From positions 500,161-564,160 of the forward strand of contig NW_006498445.1 of assembly GCF_000471905.2 (NCBI RefSeq): a DNA stretch of 64,000 bases, given 5' to 3'. Under the pieces are notes generated by a model that was given only the letters and a program-made list of their open reading frames with translations, did no database searches and was not told where the DNA came from. Source of the DNA: Amborella trichopoda (taxonomy: Eukaryota > Streptophyta > Magnoliopsida > Amborellales > Amborellaceae). This document shows, in pieces, positions 11,401 to 23,494 of the stretch. Numbering within the stretch: position 1 is the stretch's first letter; every line of letters begins with the position of its first letter. Both the position numbers and the translations under genes were made by a program.

Positions 11401-12650
11401 ATGGCTTCTGGGTTCTCTAACCCATTTATCCGAGTTGGGGATTTTTCAATCCCCACATTCGCGAACTTCCTCAAACTTCGCTCCCAACCTTCTTTTTGAG
11501 CAGGGACCCAGCGTCTAGCTCCCAAGTTTTAACATGGATAGGCGTGAGGAGGGACTTAAAGGTCCCTAACTCCCTATCTATTTGCCATGGTGGAGCTTCC
11601 ACCAAGGCACCCTGCATTGGTAGCACATCTGCTGCTACTCACAGCATGCACCCTGTCACCGGCAAGTCACTTGTCGGTCGTATTGTCGAGGTATGCCGGA
11701 AGGCTGCCCAATCCCTTTCTACAAAAGGCAAGGAAGTTGTCATTGCTTCTGTGGGTTGCCATAAGGCTTCCCCCCACATTCTTACACCACCTCAAGTCTC
11801 TATTATTAGGGACTCTACCTCACGCGCACACATTAAGGCTCGTGGGTCATCCACTCGAGGCACACCTCGGGGTAGCCCTTGTGCTACCTCGAGTAAGCGT
11901 TTAGGATCAAGCGTCCTTAGGCCGAAACCTGTGTGCATGCATATGCTTCTCACTGCTCGCGGCAACACCGTTGCAGCGCTAACCCAAGTACACGGGAGGC
12001 GACCCCTTCATCCTCCCACTCATCACACACTTGCACACCTTGTAAGGGGCAGGCATTCACCTGTTCCGTTACAGACACATGCTTGCAGTTCTCAGCCTCC
12101 TAAGGCCAGACCACCTGTTCGAGCCTAGGATGACCCCCAAGTCACCCGGAATGCTACTTTAAGGGGCATACACTCACCACCTTCCTAAGCCACTGCTTGC
12201 TCCCGACTAACCACCTGTCATGAGCCGATCCCTTCTTTTCATGCCCATTCTCCTTCTAGTGGACACCTCAAGACTTGGTACTCGAAGGTCTTCCCTAAGA
12301 GTATCATCCTCAGTCAGCCTCATCAGGTCCGCTATGCCTCTGGAGTCCACAAAGGAGCTCGGGTCAAAGGCCTGATGATTGACGAAGTTCTTCGACTTCC
12401 AAGGCAGCAGCCCAAGCTAGCTCCTGTCCAAGATCCACATTTGTTGCCCCACCTTATGGACACTGCCCTCTCATGCTCTAATAAGGCAGGTCAACTTAGA
12501 CCCCAGTCTCAGTTCTGGAGAGAAGTCTATCGCAGCCTCAAGCTCAAGCAGGACAAAGGAATGCAGATTCTGATTAAGGAGCCGACTAGAAAAGTCAGGG
12601 CACCCAGCTCCAACGGTCTCCTTCCTGAAAATCCCTTCTATCCTCTTTGA
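11401..12650 (+). pseudogene. ORF1 upstream of gag, element 1 (Ogre/Tat type), broken
   Basis: It starts with ATG at 11401 (MASGFSNPFIRVGDFSIPTF), about 75 bp after the PBS. The same N-terminal signature, xVGDFxIP, appears in element 4 (minus strand from 38270) and element 2 (about 26430), so it is a conserved start and not chance. The frame is lost at the TGA at 11497. A second frame continues 11496-12128 and, after more stops, 12375-12650, ending LPENPFYPL then TGA. Element 2 ends its corresponding ORF with NRFHPL then TAA. An extra ORF before gag-pol is a known trait of the Ogre group. Its function is unknown; the middle is Ser/Thr/Pro/His-rich with no domain I recognise. Confidence 0.5.
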
Positions 12651-14339
12651 ATCACAGAGACTGAAGAAGAGGTGCGAGAATCCTGCACCGTGGTCAGCGT
12701 CATAGATGACGACTTGGCCACCCAGTAGCCACGGTCCCAAGGCCATCAAGAACCGGTCCTCACACGGTCCGCATACAAGAGTCGAGTCCAATCGGGGAAT
12801 GCTGACCCCTTGCTAACTGATCTGCCACGTGCGACCCATCAAGCTCGGAAGCCTTCAGCCACACCTAAAACTAGCCTCCCTAGAGAAATGGTCAACGTAA
12901 TGGTTGTAAACAAGCCTGACGACTCCCAGGAAGCTCGCATGGAATGGTTTGAACAAATGGTGCAAGTAATGATGGAAAAGATGGATCGCATGGAGGTCAT
13001 GCGTCACTCGGCTAACCATGAGGTCAATTCCCATCATTCAGATGATACAACACCAAGGCAACCTCCTCCTGCACCATAGGACAATTCTATCCCTCACCCC
13101 GTCTCACAGGCATACATCGATGCTATGGTGACTCACAGCCCAAAGAACAGACAAATCTCGAGAATACAGGGTGCAACGCTTTATCATGAGCCGTACCCTT
13201 CATACATTGATCACGTGTCGTTTCCCTCATGCTACAAGAAAGGGAAGTTTCCCCTGTTCAATGGTACCACATCCCCACACCAGCATATCACCCACTTCCA
13301 AGCGGCATGTCAAGAGACATCAGCTGACGGGAGACTCCTACTCCTTCAGTTCGTTGAAACCCTTGATGACTCGGCCTTTCAGAGGTATGCTCGGCTTCCC
13401 CCAAACTCCGTACATACTTGGGAGGAAATGGAAAAACTATTCCACCAGTGCTTATATGAGGTTGAGAAAGAGGTTTAAACCATCGAGCTTCTCACCTTGT
13501 GCCAAGATCCATATGAACCCGTAGATCAATTCATATCAAGATGGAGAGATTTGGCTGCTCACCATCACAATCCCGTGCCTGAGAATGAAGCAGTTCAAAC
13601 CTGTGTGCGAAACCTGCATCCTAAGATTGCTCTACATGTTGAGGCCTCCAATCCAACCTCCATGTCAGAGCTGATATCTAAATCAATTCTCATAGAGAGT
13701 TTGTCATGCCACCATAGCAGGTCACGACAACAGTCTTCAAGCTCAGGAAACAACCGGAGCAATGGTAGTTCTCGGGCCAATGCCCGGGACAACCAACAAA
13801 AAGGGGTAATCAGTGCAGCTGTTATCGTCAATGATTCAAAGAAGGCTTCCTCTCAGACTTAGGACCTCTCTAAAGGGGTAAGCATAGCAAAGACAACACC
13901 TCAAACAGGTAAACATCAGTCGTCATACAACCGGGTACCCCCACCTACAAACCTTAACCGAGATGATTATTGGACCAAACATCAGAATAAGGTTAATCCT
14001 TTTGAAAAAGAATGGGTTCTTGCACTGCTCCGATTATTGTTGGAACAGAACATGATTGAGCTGCTCGAGAACAAGTTTCCCAATCAAGCTGGTCTTGATA
14101 CGCACGTGAGATACTATGCTTATCATCAAATGGTAAACCACTCCACAAAAGTATGCTACACACTTAAAGATCTCATCGAGGCTTTGATACAAAAGGGTCA
14201 AATTAAACTTGAAGAACTCAAGAAAGCATTTGGGGCAGCAGAAGCGTCCCATGCAGTGACAGTTCAAGAGGAAGATGAGGCACCCAGCATCCTTCGTGCC
14301 TTGTTTGCCATGATGCTTCAAGAAGGCCTCATCATGTAA
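12651..14339 (+). pseudogene. gag of element 1, interrupted by in-frame stops
   Basis: One reading frame (the frame of 12810) can be followed to 14339 with TAG at 13077, TAA at 13476 and TAG at 13860. Gag features seen are FPLFNGTTSPHQHITHF (13248-13300), WEEMEKLFHQCLY, DPYEPVDQFISRWRDLA and VRNLHPKIALHV, which form the Ty3-gypsy capsid (retrotrans_gag) pattern. Near 14107-14165 is a zinc-knuckle-like CxxHxxxxHxxxxC whose first Cys is Tyr here (YAYHQMVNHSTKVC); element 2 keeps the Cys. Gag forms the particle that packages the element's RNA. It is non-functional as it stands because of the three stops. Confidence 0.7.
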
Positions 14340-16102
14340 AAACTAACAGGACAACCCAAGCACCGGAATCGAGGAGCCGAGTGCCTCTGGTGTCCATATC
14401 ATCCGATCTCTAGCATGACCTAAGCGAATGCTCTGACTTCAACAAGCTATTAGCAAAGAAAATGCAGAGAGACCAAGAAATTGGTGACGTTCCAGACAAA
14501 GATCCCCAAATCTCTCCTCCACTGGTACAAGAGGACCCCTTGACTCAAGACCCGGGAAATGATAATTTGGACCCTCCTCTACCCTTGTTTGAGGTGATGC
14601 TCCAACAAGAGCTCATCACTCCTAAGCCGGCAAGGTAGCACAAACACCTTGCCCAGGAGATCGAGAATCACTGGTGCCCATACCATTAGATATGGGGACA
14701 TGAGCTGAACGAATGTTATGGGTTCGAAGCTATGGTTGCGGAAAAAGCCAGGCAGATCACATTGCTTATGCTGAACGCCCACAAGTCGATACTTCCACTC
14801 AGGAGAGTGTCCTAATACAAGACTCCCGGAAGGATGCCTCTGATCCCGCTGAACCCTCGACTTCCCAACTATGGAAAGTCCATCACGGGTGGAGCAGGCT
14901 CAAGTCTTTAAAACAAGAAGTGATTTGTCAAGCTTGGGCTATTTACAAACCTAGCAAGACAGACTAAGCACCTCCAAAGGTGACTAGAAGAAGATGAGCA
15001 CCAAGGGCTGCTTGCTGAAAGAACAAAGTTCCTCAGCCACTGGTCCATCCAGAATTTCTCAAGCCTCTTCCTCCCTTGCCGACTTTAAAAAACTTCATCC
15101 TAGTCGCCACCGATTTCATTCCTTCCTCTCATAAAGAGGATACCCTTGAACCATCTATTACTCGGGATGTCCAATGAGGGTGACAACGTTAAAAGCACTC
15201 CCCAATGGTCTAAGCAAGGGAAAGACCTAAAAGACCCCCTGCACATGTCCAATTCTAGTGATGACACAAAAAGCTGCCCAGATTAGTCCAATGAGGGGAA
15301 CGACCTTAGAAGTCCCTCACCTACTGACCCTTCTCCTTCTTCCTCTTATTCTTCTTTTGCTTATCCTTCCTCTTCTATGTCTCATGCAGGTACAACCTTG
15401 AAATGTCCATACTTTGAGGCTCTCGATAGAGAGCTCGAAGGAACTAATATACGTAGGACACACTAGAGACGATTGAAAAAGACGTTAGCCTAGGTGGCTG
15501 GATTCTAAATAGTTGTTGACACCTTGGCGGCTCGAGCTAAGTTAAAACCATCATCTTCTATCGGGAAGCACAAGAAGTCAAAGTAAAAAAAACCCCAGTG
15601 GCCTCCTAAGCTTGAATTTGAGTAGATACTAAGAGAATCAAGAGGGCAGAGCTTCTATTCTCAGGAGGCTTGCCACATGGTACAGGTTTATGAAGTATAA
15701 GCTAGCACTGGGCAAACACTGCAGACACCCGTGCAAAGACCAAGTGACTCATATGAGGGTGCCTCTGGCCCCACAATTGTTGAATCTCAACTTCCCAGTA
15801 AATTTCTAATCAAATTTCTGCAACCTTATATGCCGTCCATATTTGAGGTCGACCCTTATGTTCCCCAGTTCGAGAAAGGTGCAGAAATCATGACCTACGC
15901 CAGAGCTCTATCGGAAGTGAAGATGTCAGAATCATGGGTCTTTGCACTTGAGGTTAATGAGAAAACCTCTGAAGCCAATGATAACAAGTTGCAAGAGGCC
16001 CTAGAAGAATGGGAAGAAGGCGGCCAAGCCACAAATGATGAGCTCAAGGAGATAAATCAAAGAGATGAAGCCGACCCCAAGCCCACTTTCATCTAGGCAA
16101 AT
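14340..16102 (+). other. gag-pol linker of element 1, degenerate
   Basis: It carries fragments only. At about 14670-14720 a second knuckle-like pattern (C-P-Y-H, a stop in place of one residue, then W-G-H-E-L-N-E-C) is visible. At 15731-16096 a 121-codon frame has FLQPYMPSIFEVDPYVPQFEKG and a Glu-rich tail. I could not find an aspartic protease DTGA/DSGA motif, so the protease is either lost or too diverged to recognise. Confidence 0.45.
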
Positions 16103-17291
16103 ATGTCTTTAGAGGAGAAAGAAAATTTCACTGCGTTCTTACGAGCAAACTGAGACATTTTTCCTTGGTATTACCATGAGATACTTGGTTTAGAGCCTCA
16201 AGTCGTGGTTCACCGTCTTGGCATCGATCCAACTGTTAAACCTGTCAAGCAGAAATCAAGGAGGTTCAGGCCTGACCTCGAAATGCATATAGATGCTGAG
16301 GTGACCAAACTCAAACAAACAGGCAGGCTTCATTCGCAAAGTCAAGTACCCAAAGTGGCTAGCAAATGTTGTTCCAGTCAAGAAAAAGAATGGCCAAACC
16401 AGGGTTTGCATCGACCTCCATGACCTGAATACTGCCTGCCCAAAGGATGACTTCCCGTTGCCGTTCATGAAGATGCTCATTGATTCTACCGCTCACTGTT
16501 AGATCTTCTCCTTTGTGGATGGTTACTCAGGGTATAATCAGATACCGATGGCACCAAAAGATGAGGAAGCCACCGCGTTCTTGACTCCAAAAGGGGTCTC
16601 CTGTTACACAATGATGCCTTTTGGATTGAAGAATGCTGATGCCACATATCAGAGAGCGATGACAACCATCTTCAAGGATATGATGCACAAGGAGGTCGAA
16701 TGTTATGTAGATGACTTGGTGGTAAAATCCTAAGAGAAAGACGCTCATATGAGAGACCATGAAAGGGTGTTCGAGCGGTTACGCCTTCAACAGCTTAAAA
16801 TGAACCCGTTGAAATGTGCTTTTGGCATGTGTTCAGGAAAGTTCTTGGGGTTCATTGTTAGACTTCGAGGGCTTGAAGTTGAGCTAGTCAAGATCAAGGC
16901 AATCCAAGAAATGCCCTCACCAACTACAGTGCGAGAGCTGCGCTCTCTTCAAGGGTAGCTGGCGTACATCTGCAGGTTCATCTCAAACCTCTCAGGTCGT
17001 TGTAAACCCTTTACACACTTGTTAAAGAAAGGTACCCCATTCATCTGGGATGAAGCATGTCAGGCAGCCCCTGATGACATCAAGCATTATTTGCTCAACC
17101 CTCTAGTGCTCTCTACACCGGTACTGGGAAGACCTCTCATCCTGTATGTGACCGCTCTGGACGAGTCACTTAGGGCATTGTTGGTGCAGAACAATGATGA
17201 AGGGAAAGAAACCACAGTGTACTATCTTAGCTGTAGGATGCAAGGGGCCGAGAAGAATTATCCCCCTATAGAGAAGAAATATTTTGTGTAG
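16103..17291 (+). pseudogene. pol of element 1: reverse transcriptase and RNase H, frameshifted
   Basis: It begins MSLEEKENFTAFLRAN then a TGA, then DIFPWYYHEILGLEP and VHRLGIDPTVKPVKQKSRRF, the usual Ty3-gypsy RT entry. A frameshift near 16320 moves the frame. RT blocks follow in order: FIRKVKYPKWLANVVPVKKK, TRVCIDLHDLN, FVDGYSGYNQI, MMPFGLKNADATYQRAM and the catalytic YVDD in ECYVDDLVVKS (about 16700-16730), then another stop. The connection reads RLQQLKMNPLKCAFG and KFLGFIV. The first RNase H begins PFIWDEACQAA and TPVLGRPLILYVTALDESL and breaks off after IEKKYFV at 17291; its C-terminal half is missing. The stops and shift make it inactive. Confidence 0.8.
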
Positions 17292-17720
17292 AACTTGCTC
17301 ATGCATGGGATATATACTTCAACGGAGCCTTCCAATCTGATCGAGGAGGTGTCGGAGTGGTATTTATGACTCCGAAAGGAGGAGTATTGCCTCTTTCTTT
17401 CTCTCTCACTAAAGCCGGTTCCCATAACGAGGTAAAATATGAAGCTCTTATAATTGGGTTGGAGATAGCCTTCGATCTAGATTTGGAGTAGCTCAAGATC
17501 TATGGTCACTCTGAGTTGGTTATTCTGTAGCTTATGGGAATATATGACGTGAGAAATGACACTCTCAAGCCTTATCACGATACTGCAAAGTCATATATGG
17601 CTCAGCTTGAGGATGTTTCTCTAAGTCACATCCCCAAGAGATTAAACTTACAGGCTGATGCACTCGCAATGCTCGGCACTACAATTCATTTGTATTCACC
17701 AGGGCCTACACTTGTTTGGG
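17292..17720 (+). pseudogene. Second (archaeal-type) RNase H domain of element 1
   Basis: In another frame (from 17315): YFNGAFQSDRGGVGVVFMTP, SFSLTKAGSHNEVKYEALI, GLEIAFDL, a stop, LKIYGHSELVI, a stop, then MGIYDVRNDTLKPYHDTAKS and LSHIPKRLNLQADALAML. This is the additional RNase H typical of the Tat lineage. Expected acidic residues are partly changed (for example GHSEL where GDSQL is usual). About 100 codons between the two RNase H parts are missing compared with intact relatives; that figure is from memory of the family layout. Confidence 0.65.
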
Positions 17721-17879
17721 TCACAGAGTGGAGACACATTGAACTGAGAATCGACATGGATGCAGATGATGAGATAATTCTCTTTTCCGAGTGTCCACAT
17801 TATCCATTCGGAGCACTTCTATCAGCCAAAGAAGTTATTAAGACTGAACACGAAATGGCAAGGAGTCAAGGAGCTAAGG

Positions 17880-18866
17880 TTCAAATCGGGAATCAGAATT
17901 CCCAATATGCGTGGAGAGCCCATCATTAATTTTATAAAACATGGTAGACTCCCAGAAGATCGTGCCGAGCGCAACAGTGTGCATCGAATGTCTACCAAGT
18001 ATACCCTCCTTGAAGGAGATGCTCTCTTCAGATGGTCATTTGATGGTATTCTTCTTAGATGTGTGGACACGCAAGAAGCAAACAAGGTGCTCGAAGAAGT
18101 ACACCCAGGCATATGCGGACTACACCAGTCTGGCTCTAAGCTCTTTGAATGAATACGCAGATTGGGGTACTATTGGCCTTCGATGATTACTGACTCCTTA
18201 AACTAGGCCAAGAAGTGTCAGGTGTGCCAAATACACTCCAACCTTGTTCATCAGACTTCAGAGCCCTTGCACCCTACAATGGCATCATGGCCCTTCTCAC
18301 AATGGGGTATGAACATTGTGGGGCCTATTGACCCTTCTTCGGCAATGGGTCATGTCTTTATTCTAGCTGCAACAGATTACTTCTCTAAGTGGGCTGAAGT
18401 GGTCCCCCTTAAGCAAGTTCCTGGGACCACATTAGCTAATTTCGTCCGACATCACATCATATACTGGATCGGAGTGCCTGACCGAATTATATCTGACAAC
18501 GGCCCTCAGTTCAAAAGTCTTCACATCGATCGCTTGGTTAACCAGTTTGGTTTCGAGTGGAAGTACTCAACTATGTACCAACTTCGGGCCAACGGATTAA
18601 CTGAGGCTTTCAATAAGACCCTGTGCAATGTTTTAAGGAAATTGGTATCGAAGACGAAGAAGAACTGGCACGAGAAACTTCCTGAAGCGTTGTGGACCTA
18701 TCGCACTACCATACAAAGTGCCATTGATTCCACTCCCTATTCCTTGGTTTATGGAGGTGAGGCAATCTTACCCCTCGAGATTCAACTACCCATATTACGG
18801 GTAGCCATACATCAAGGACTAATTGAAAATGAGAGAGTCAAGCTTCTCTATGTCCCGGAGGCATGA
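17880..18866 (+). pseudogene. Integrase of element 1
   Basis: From about 17907 one frame gives the HHCC zinc-binding part (EEVHPGICGLH ... KKCQVCQIH) with stops at about 18150 and 18204. From 18222 an uninterrupted 214-codon stretch carries the core: WPFSQWGMNIVGPID, the first Asp in FILAATDYFSKWAEV, the second in RIISDNGPQF, and the Glu in ANGLTEAFNKTL. It then reads WHEKLPEALWTYRTT and TPYSLVYGGEAILPLEI, ending in a TGA at about 18864. All three DDE residues are present. The C-terminal GPY/F-like part seen at 42653 in another element is lost here. Confidence 0.8.
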
Positions 18867-20376
18867 CCTAAACCTCGTCCCCACACATGAGCACACGCCC
18901 TTTACATGCGTCTGCACGCACGTCTTTCCTAATCGACTCGTCTATGTGCGCGCATCACCTTAATCATCTCCTCAGTAAATCTATCTTCCTCTATTACCAT
19001 TCATCATTCCCCAGTGAGTCTCATCCATGCTCACAAAATGGCGAGCCATCTCGCCATCCATACTCGCCGTCAGCTAGTGGGTCACCACTTTTCACCCACC
19101 ATTCATACATCATCCATCTTTCATAGGTAGCCTGGTACCATCTCCCCAAAGTGAGTCAAACCACCACACTCTATGGCCTCCACAGACTGTCATTCATCTC
19201 CACTATGGTCCAGTTGTATAACCTTAAACTATAGTGCACGTTCTAGTCGGGTGACGATAAACTACTTCACATATGTCTCGAAAGCATGACCTTAAACACG
19301 CATTCACAAAAAATAATGGGCATGGGGTATACCTGAACAAGGGAATGCCGTGAGTAAAAATGACAAATGGACGTGGTCACGAAACTATGACTAAAAGAGT
19401 TCCATAAAAATAAAAACTTGGGCATGGTGAAAACCCGAAAGGGCACCGTGAGTAAAAATGGAAGAAAAGGGTAGACATGGTCGAAAGGTCATGGGTAAAA
19501 GAGCCCCAAATAAAAGGAAGTTAGTGAAAATCGTCGCTACGGTGCCGCTTCCCAAGTCCAAGTGAAAATCTGCAAAGGACGCTTGGACCAATAAACAGGT
19601 TGATGCAGCACTCGCCTCTACAGGCGACTTCAACCCACATTCAAAGAGAAAAATCCCTGATGTCACAATAATAGGATCCAAAAATACGAGGATCAAGCAA
19701 GATTCCAACATCCTGAGTCTATTTACAAAAAAGACTCGAAAGACAGAAGACTCGCCAAGAAGGTAAAACAAGTCTCATGAGGAAAAGCACTATTTCCACG
19801 AGGTCACAAACACACTCCAAAATGCTAAAGACGCCCCAAGAAGGCCAAATTCAGCCAGAACTTAGACCTGTGATGCAAACAAAACTGCAAGCAGATAGCT
19901 AGTCACCTCAATAAACATAGGTATCCTGCCCACAGAGTACAATACTGGTGCACCACACAAATGGACGCCAACCAAAGGCCCTTTAGCACACCATCCACAA
20001 CAAACAACAAAACAAACAAACCCAAACTAAAATGGGAAAATTGCCCTTCAACGTGGCACTCGACCACCAAACGGGCCTGATTCTGACCAACTAGGTCCGT
20101 ACAAAATCCTCAACTATCAGAATCACAAATAGTCCCTTGAGGGTGAGGACTTCGACAAGATCCCTCAAAAAAGTCTCTTCTCCCCCTAAATTCTCCATGG
20201 ATGAACTTGTACATTGCATCAAAATGTCTGAGCATCCTACTTGCCGCATTGCGTGGATCTGCTCGACGTTCACGTGGTCTTGTGGCTAGGAAGAAAAAAA
20301 GTAATAAAGTTGAAGGAAATTTTCTGAATGTTGACCTTCTTGCTTCTCTCAAAGCACAACATTCAGCGGGGCAAGC
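18867..20376 (+). other. 3' untranslated region and polypurine tract of element 1
   Basis: No gene is seen. It contains degenerate repeats of GCATGGTGAAAACCCGAAAGG and CCGTGAGTAAAAATGG type (19320-19510), shared with element 2 at 33470-33640, and a block around 19540-19600 (CAAAGGACGCTTGGACCAAT) shared with 33726-33752. A purine-rich tract GCGGGGCAAG (about 20367-20376) comes immediately before the 3' LTR and is the likely plus-strand primer. Confidence 0.6.
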
Positions 20377-23300
20377 TGTTTGAAGACATTTTTTAGCACT
20401 TTGGTCCCCGATGTGGAATAAAAAGAGAAGCCAGCCAATAAAGCCTTGACATACAATAGAATTATCGACAGCCTTAGATTTGCCCCAGAACGATTCAAAA
20501 TTCTCTTAAGCACTTCAAAAGGCCACCTGCTAAGTTTCGTTGCAATCTGACATGTTTAAGGCAGTGCAGACAAATAAACATTTTCGGAAAAATCAGTATC
20601 TTGCACCCTGAAATGGACCCCGTAACTAGAGCTCTAATTTTGATACGTCAAATTATTGTGGGACCATCGCCATTAGATCCAATATGGTGGAAAACTCCTA
20701 TGAGTCAAGTTTCGACTTAATCGGACACTCGAGGATAAAGTTATTGATAAAAGACCAAAAACGGGTAGGCCGCATACTATTCCCGTGCACCTTCCATGCA
20801 CCAAATGACCATTAAAGGTGGTTGTTTTTACAGTCTCGGGCAGTGAATTTTGGGGGCCATATCTCACTTGTCTCGAGTCAGATCAAGCTCAAATTTTGTG
20901 AGTATGTTCGTCTCTTCAATATGAGCATTTCATTATGTGGCACGCCCAGTGAAGACGCTCTAGCAAGGAGAAAAGCTAGAGAGAATTTGTCAATTCGTGA
21001 ATAAAGTTGTAGGAAAATCAGCAGCGACATGCCTCGCTCGAGCTGCCAAATAACGGTACTTGCATGTCAGATTGACGCGAGACTAGTTCCATTATGCGCG
21101 TAAGGTCTAGGGCTATCTCTGGTCTGAACCCCGTGCATGATTAACAATCGGATTTCGCACACAAAGCTAATAAAGTGACTGTGAATTCCTGCACCGAAAT
21201 TACAGATTCCGATCATAACCCAAAGTTGCGAAATCTTCGTTCGGGCACAAAATCAAGCTACGTTTGTTTCCACACGATCGTGACGGCATGCTTAGTGTGA
21301 TCCAGTGAAGAAATCATGAAGAAACATCAAGGAAAGAGCACACTATCGATCCGAAGTTTTCAAAATTCATCCAAATTTCAAGACGCATTATCATGGCTTA
21401 ACATGATCCATGTCTCAAACTTGGCGTCAAATTGATCGTCATGCCAATCCTTACAAGAAAACAATCATCTTTCGGACAAATTGGAACCAGAGCAACCCTA
21501 GATCATTCACGGAAGATCACGCACGTTATAGGGCAGTAGTAGGGACTGTTTTGAAATTCCATGAATTGTTAGGCAGGGGCAAAACAACCATTTTGCACCT
21601 ATTTTTAGAATTTATTTTAATTCAATTAAATTGTAATTATCATCAATTGAGATAGTTTTTGGGCATCCACCAATGTTTGGGTCCAATTCTATAAATACAT
21701 GTTAAACCTAATTGTAAAGGGTTCTTCCATGGATTCCCTCTCGGGCATTCAATTGATCAATAAACTTTGTGTTTCTTCTTTGAATTCATGGGTGTGTTTT
21801 AGAGAGAGAGAGCGAAGAGAGAAGAAAAGGGCCAGTACCTTTTATCTCTCTTCTCCTCTCGTCTCTCTCTTTCTCTCTCCTCCTCTCATCTCCATCTATT
21901 TCTCTCTTCTCCTCTTGTCCCTATCTCGTTCTCTCTCCTCCTTTTTTCTCTCCTTTCTTCCTCTCTCTTTTTTTTCTTCTTCTTTTCTCGACTTTTTCTC
22001 TTCTTCTTTGTGAACACACACAGCTGTGGCAGAGCCATGTATGTCATCTCTTCCTTCTCTTTTTCTAACCCACATGGCGATGGCAGCGCTATGTGTGCCC
22101 ATTCTCTCTTTTTCTTCTTCTTCTCGATCTTTCTCTCTATTTCTCTCTGACTGAATGTGCATAGCAATGGTAGCGTCATGCACGAACGTCTCTCTCTATT
22201 TTATTTTCCCTATCTCACACACATGGCAATGACAACACCGTGTGCATTTTCTTCTCTCTCCTCTTCTTCTTCCTCTTCTCCTTCTTTCTTTATTCTCTCT
22301 CTGCTCTTTCTCTTTGTTGCTCTCTGACTGAATGTGTATGGCGATGGTAGCGCCGTGCACGAACCTCTATCTCTCTATTTTATTTTCTTTGTCACACACA
22401 CGGCGATGGCAACACTGTGTGTTTTCTTCTCTCTCTTCTTCTTCTTCCTCTTCTCCTTCTTTCTTTATTCTCTCTCTGCTCTTTCTCTCTGTCTCTCTTT
22501 TTTTGAACATGCACAATGATGGCAACGCCATGCATGAATCTCTCTTTCTATTTTCTTCTCTCTAACACATGACGATGGCAGCGCCATGTGTGTTTCTTTC
22601 TCTCCTCTTTTCTAATCTCTTTCTCTCTCTTTCCTTCTTTCTTTTCCAGCTCTTTCCCAATTTCTCTCCTCACTTTCCTTTGCCCTCTCTTCTTTCCTTC
22701 TTCTCTTTCTACTTTCCTTTCCTCTTCCTCTTTCCTAAAATCCTCTTTCCTCTTCCTCTTCCTCTTTCTTAAAAACCTCTTTCCTCTTCCTTAACTTTCT
22801 TGCCTTCACTCTGATTTCTTTTCTCTCTCCCCTCCAGTCGTGCACGACATTGCTCATCGCCGAGTATGACGTTCTCATCCTTCCTTTATCCTTTGGAAAT
22901 ATGCGTAGTGAGTCAGGCCTTAACTCGAGTGGCGAGCCGGGCCTTTGTCCAAATTTCCTCTTTCTCACATGGTGCATGGCGATGCCCATCGTCGCGCATG
23001 ACTTTCATTTCTCATTCCTATCTCTCTCTATCATGGACGGCAGAAGTCCATCACCGTCGATGTTCTTTCTCTCTCTTTCCTCTGTCATGGATGGCAAAAG
23101 TCCATCACCATCCATGTTCTTTCTCTCTCCTCTTTCTCTATCATGGATAACAGAAGTCCATCGTCGTCCATGCTTTTCTCTCTCTTCTCTTCTCTCTTAT
23201 TTTCTCCCTTCTTTATCTCTCTTTTTATCTATCTTCTTTCTCTTTCTTCTTCTTCTCCCTCCCTCATTTGACTAAGGGACAAGTCTAGCAATGTCATGAC

Positions 23301-23494
23301 AGTCTTGTCGTCGAGCAATATTGTCGTCATGCTGGTCTAAGTTACCATGCCTATCTTGCTACCACGTCGAACTAGCCATTTTGTCAGGCTGGTCGGTGTT
23401 GGTGTTCTTTTGTCGAGTAATATTGCCGTTGTGCCTCTCCGTGTTATTGTGCCCATCTTGCTACCACGTCAGGTCAATCATCATGCCAATCGAG
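20377..23494 (+). mobile_element. 3' LTR of element 1, truncated in U5
   Basis: It begins TGTTTGAAGACATTTTTT and follows the 5' LTR through U3, the TATA box (21689), pyrimidine-rich R, the hairpin units (22020-22600; 23025-23185) and the GTCGTGC-type short repeats (23280-23490). At about 23490 it leaves the 5' LTR sequence (which goes on CTAGCCACTTGTTTGGC). It then enters sequence that matches the middle of U3 near 8490 (GAGCAGACAAATCACGACGC). See the junction finding. Confidence 0.7.
21689..21698 (+). promoter_or_regulatory. TATA box of 3' LTR, element 1
   Basis: TCTATAAATA, about 80 bp upstream of the GTTTCTTCTTTGAATTC segment that leads into the CT-rich R region. It corresponds to the sequence lost in the N gap of the 5' LTR. 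Confidence 0.55.

Noticed and set aside
19391..19771. 126-codon minus-strand frame
   Set aside because: It lies in the 3' UTR of element 1, which is shared as non-coding repeats with element 2 where the frame is not kept.
22332..23275. Ser/Phe-rich frames in the 3' LTR
   Set aside because: They mirror those of the 5' LTR and are not conserved in frame.
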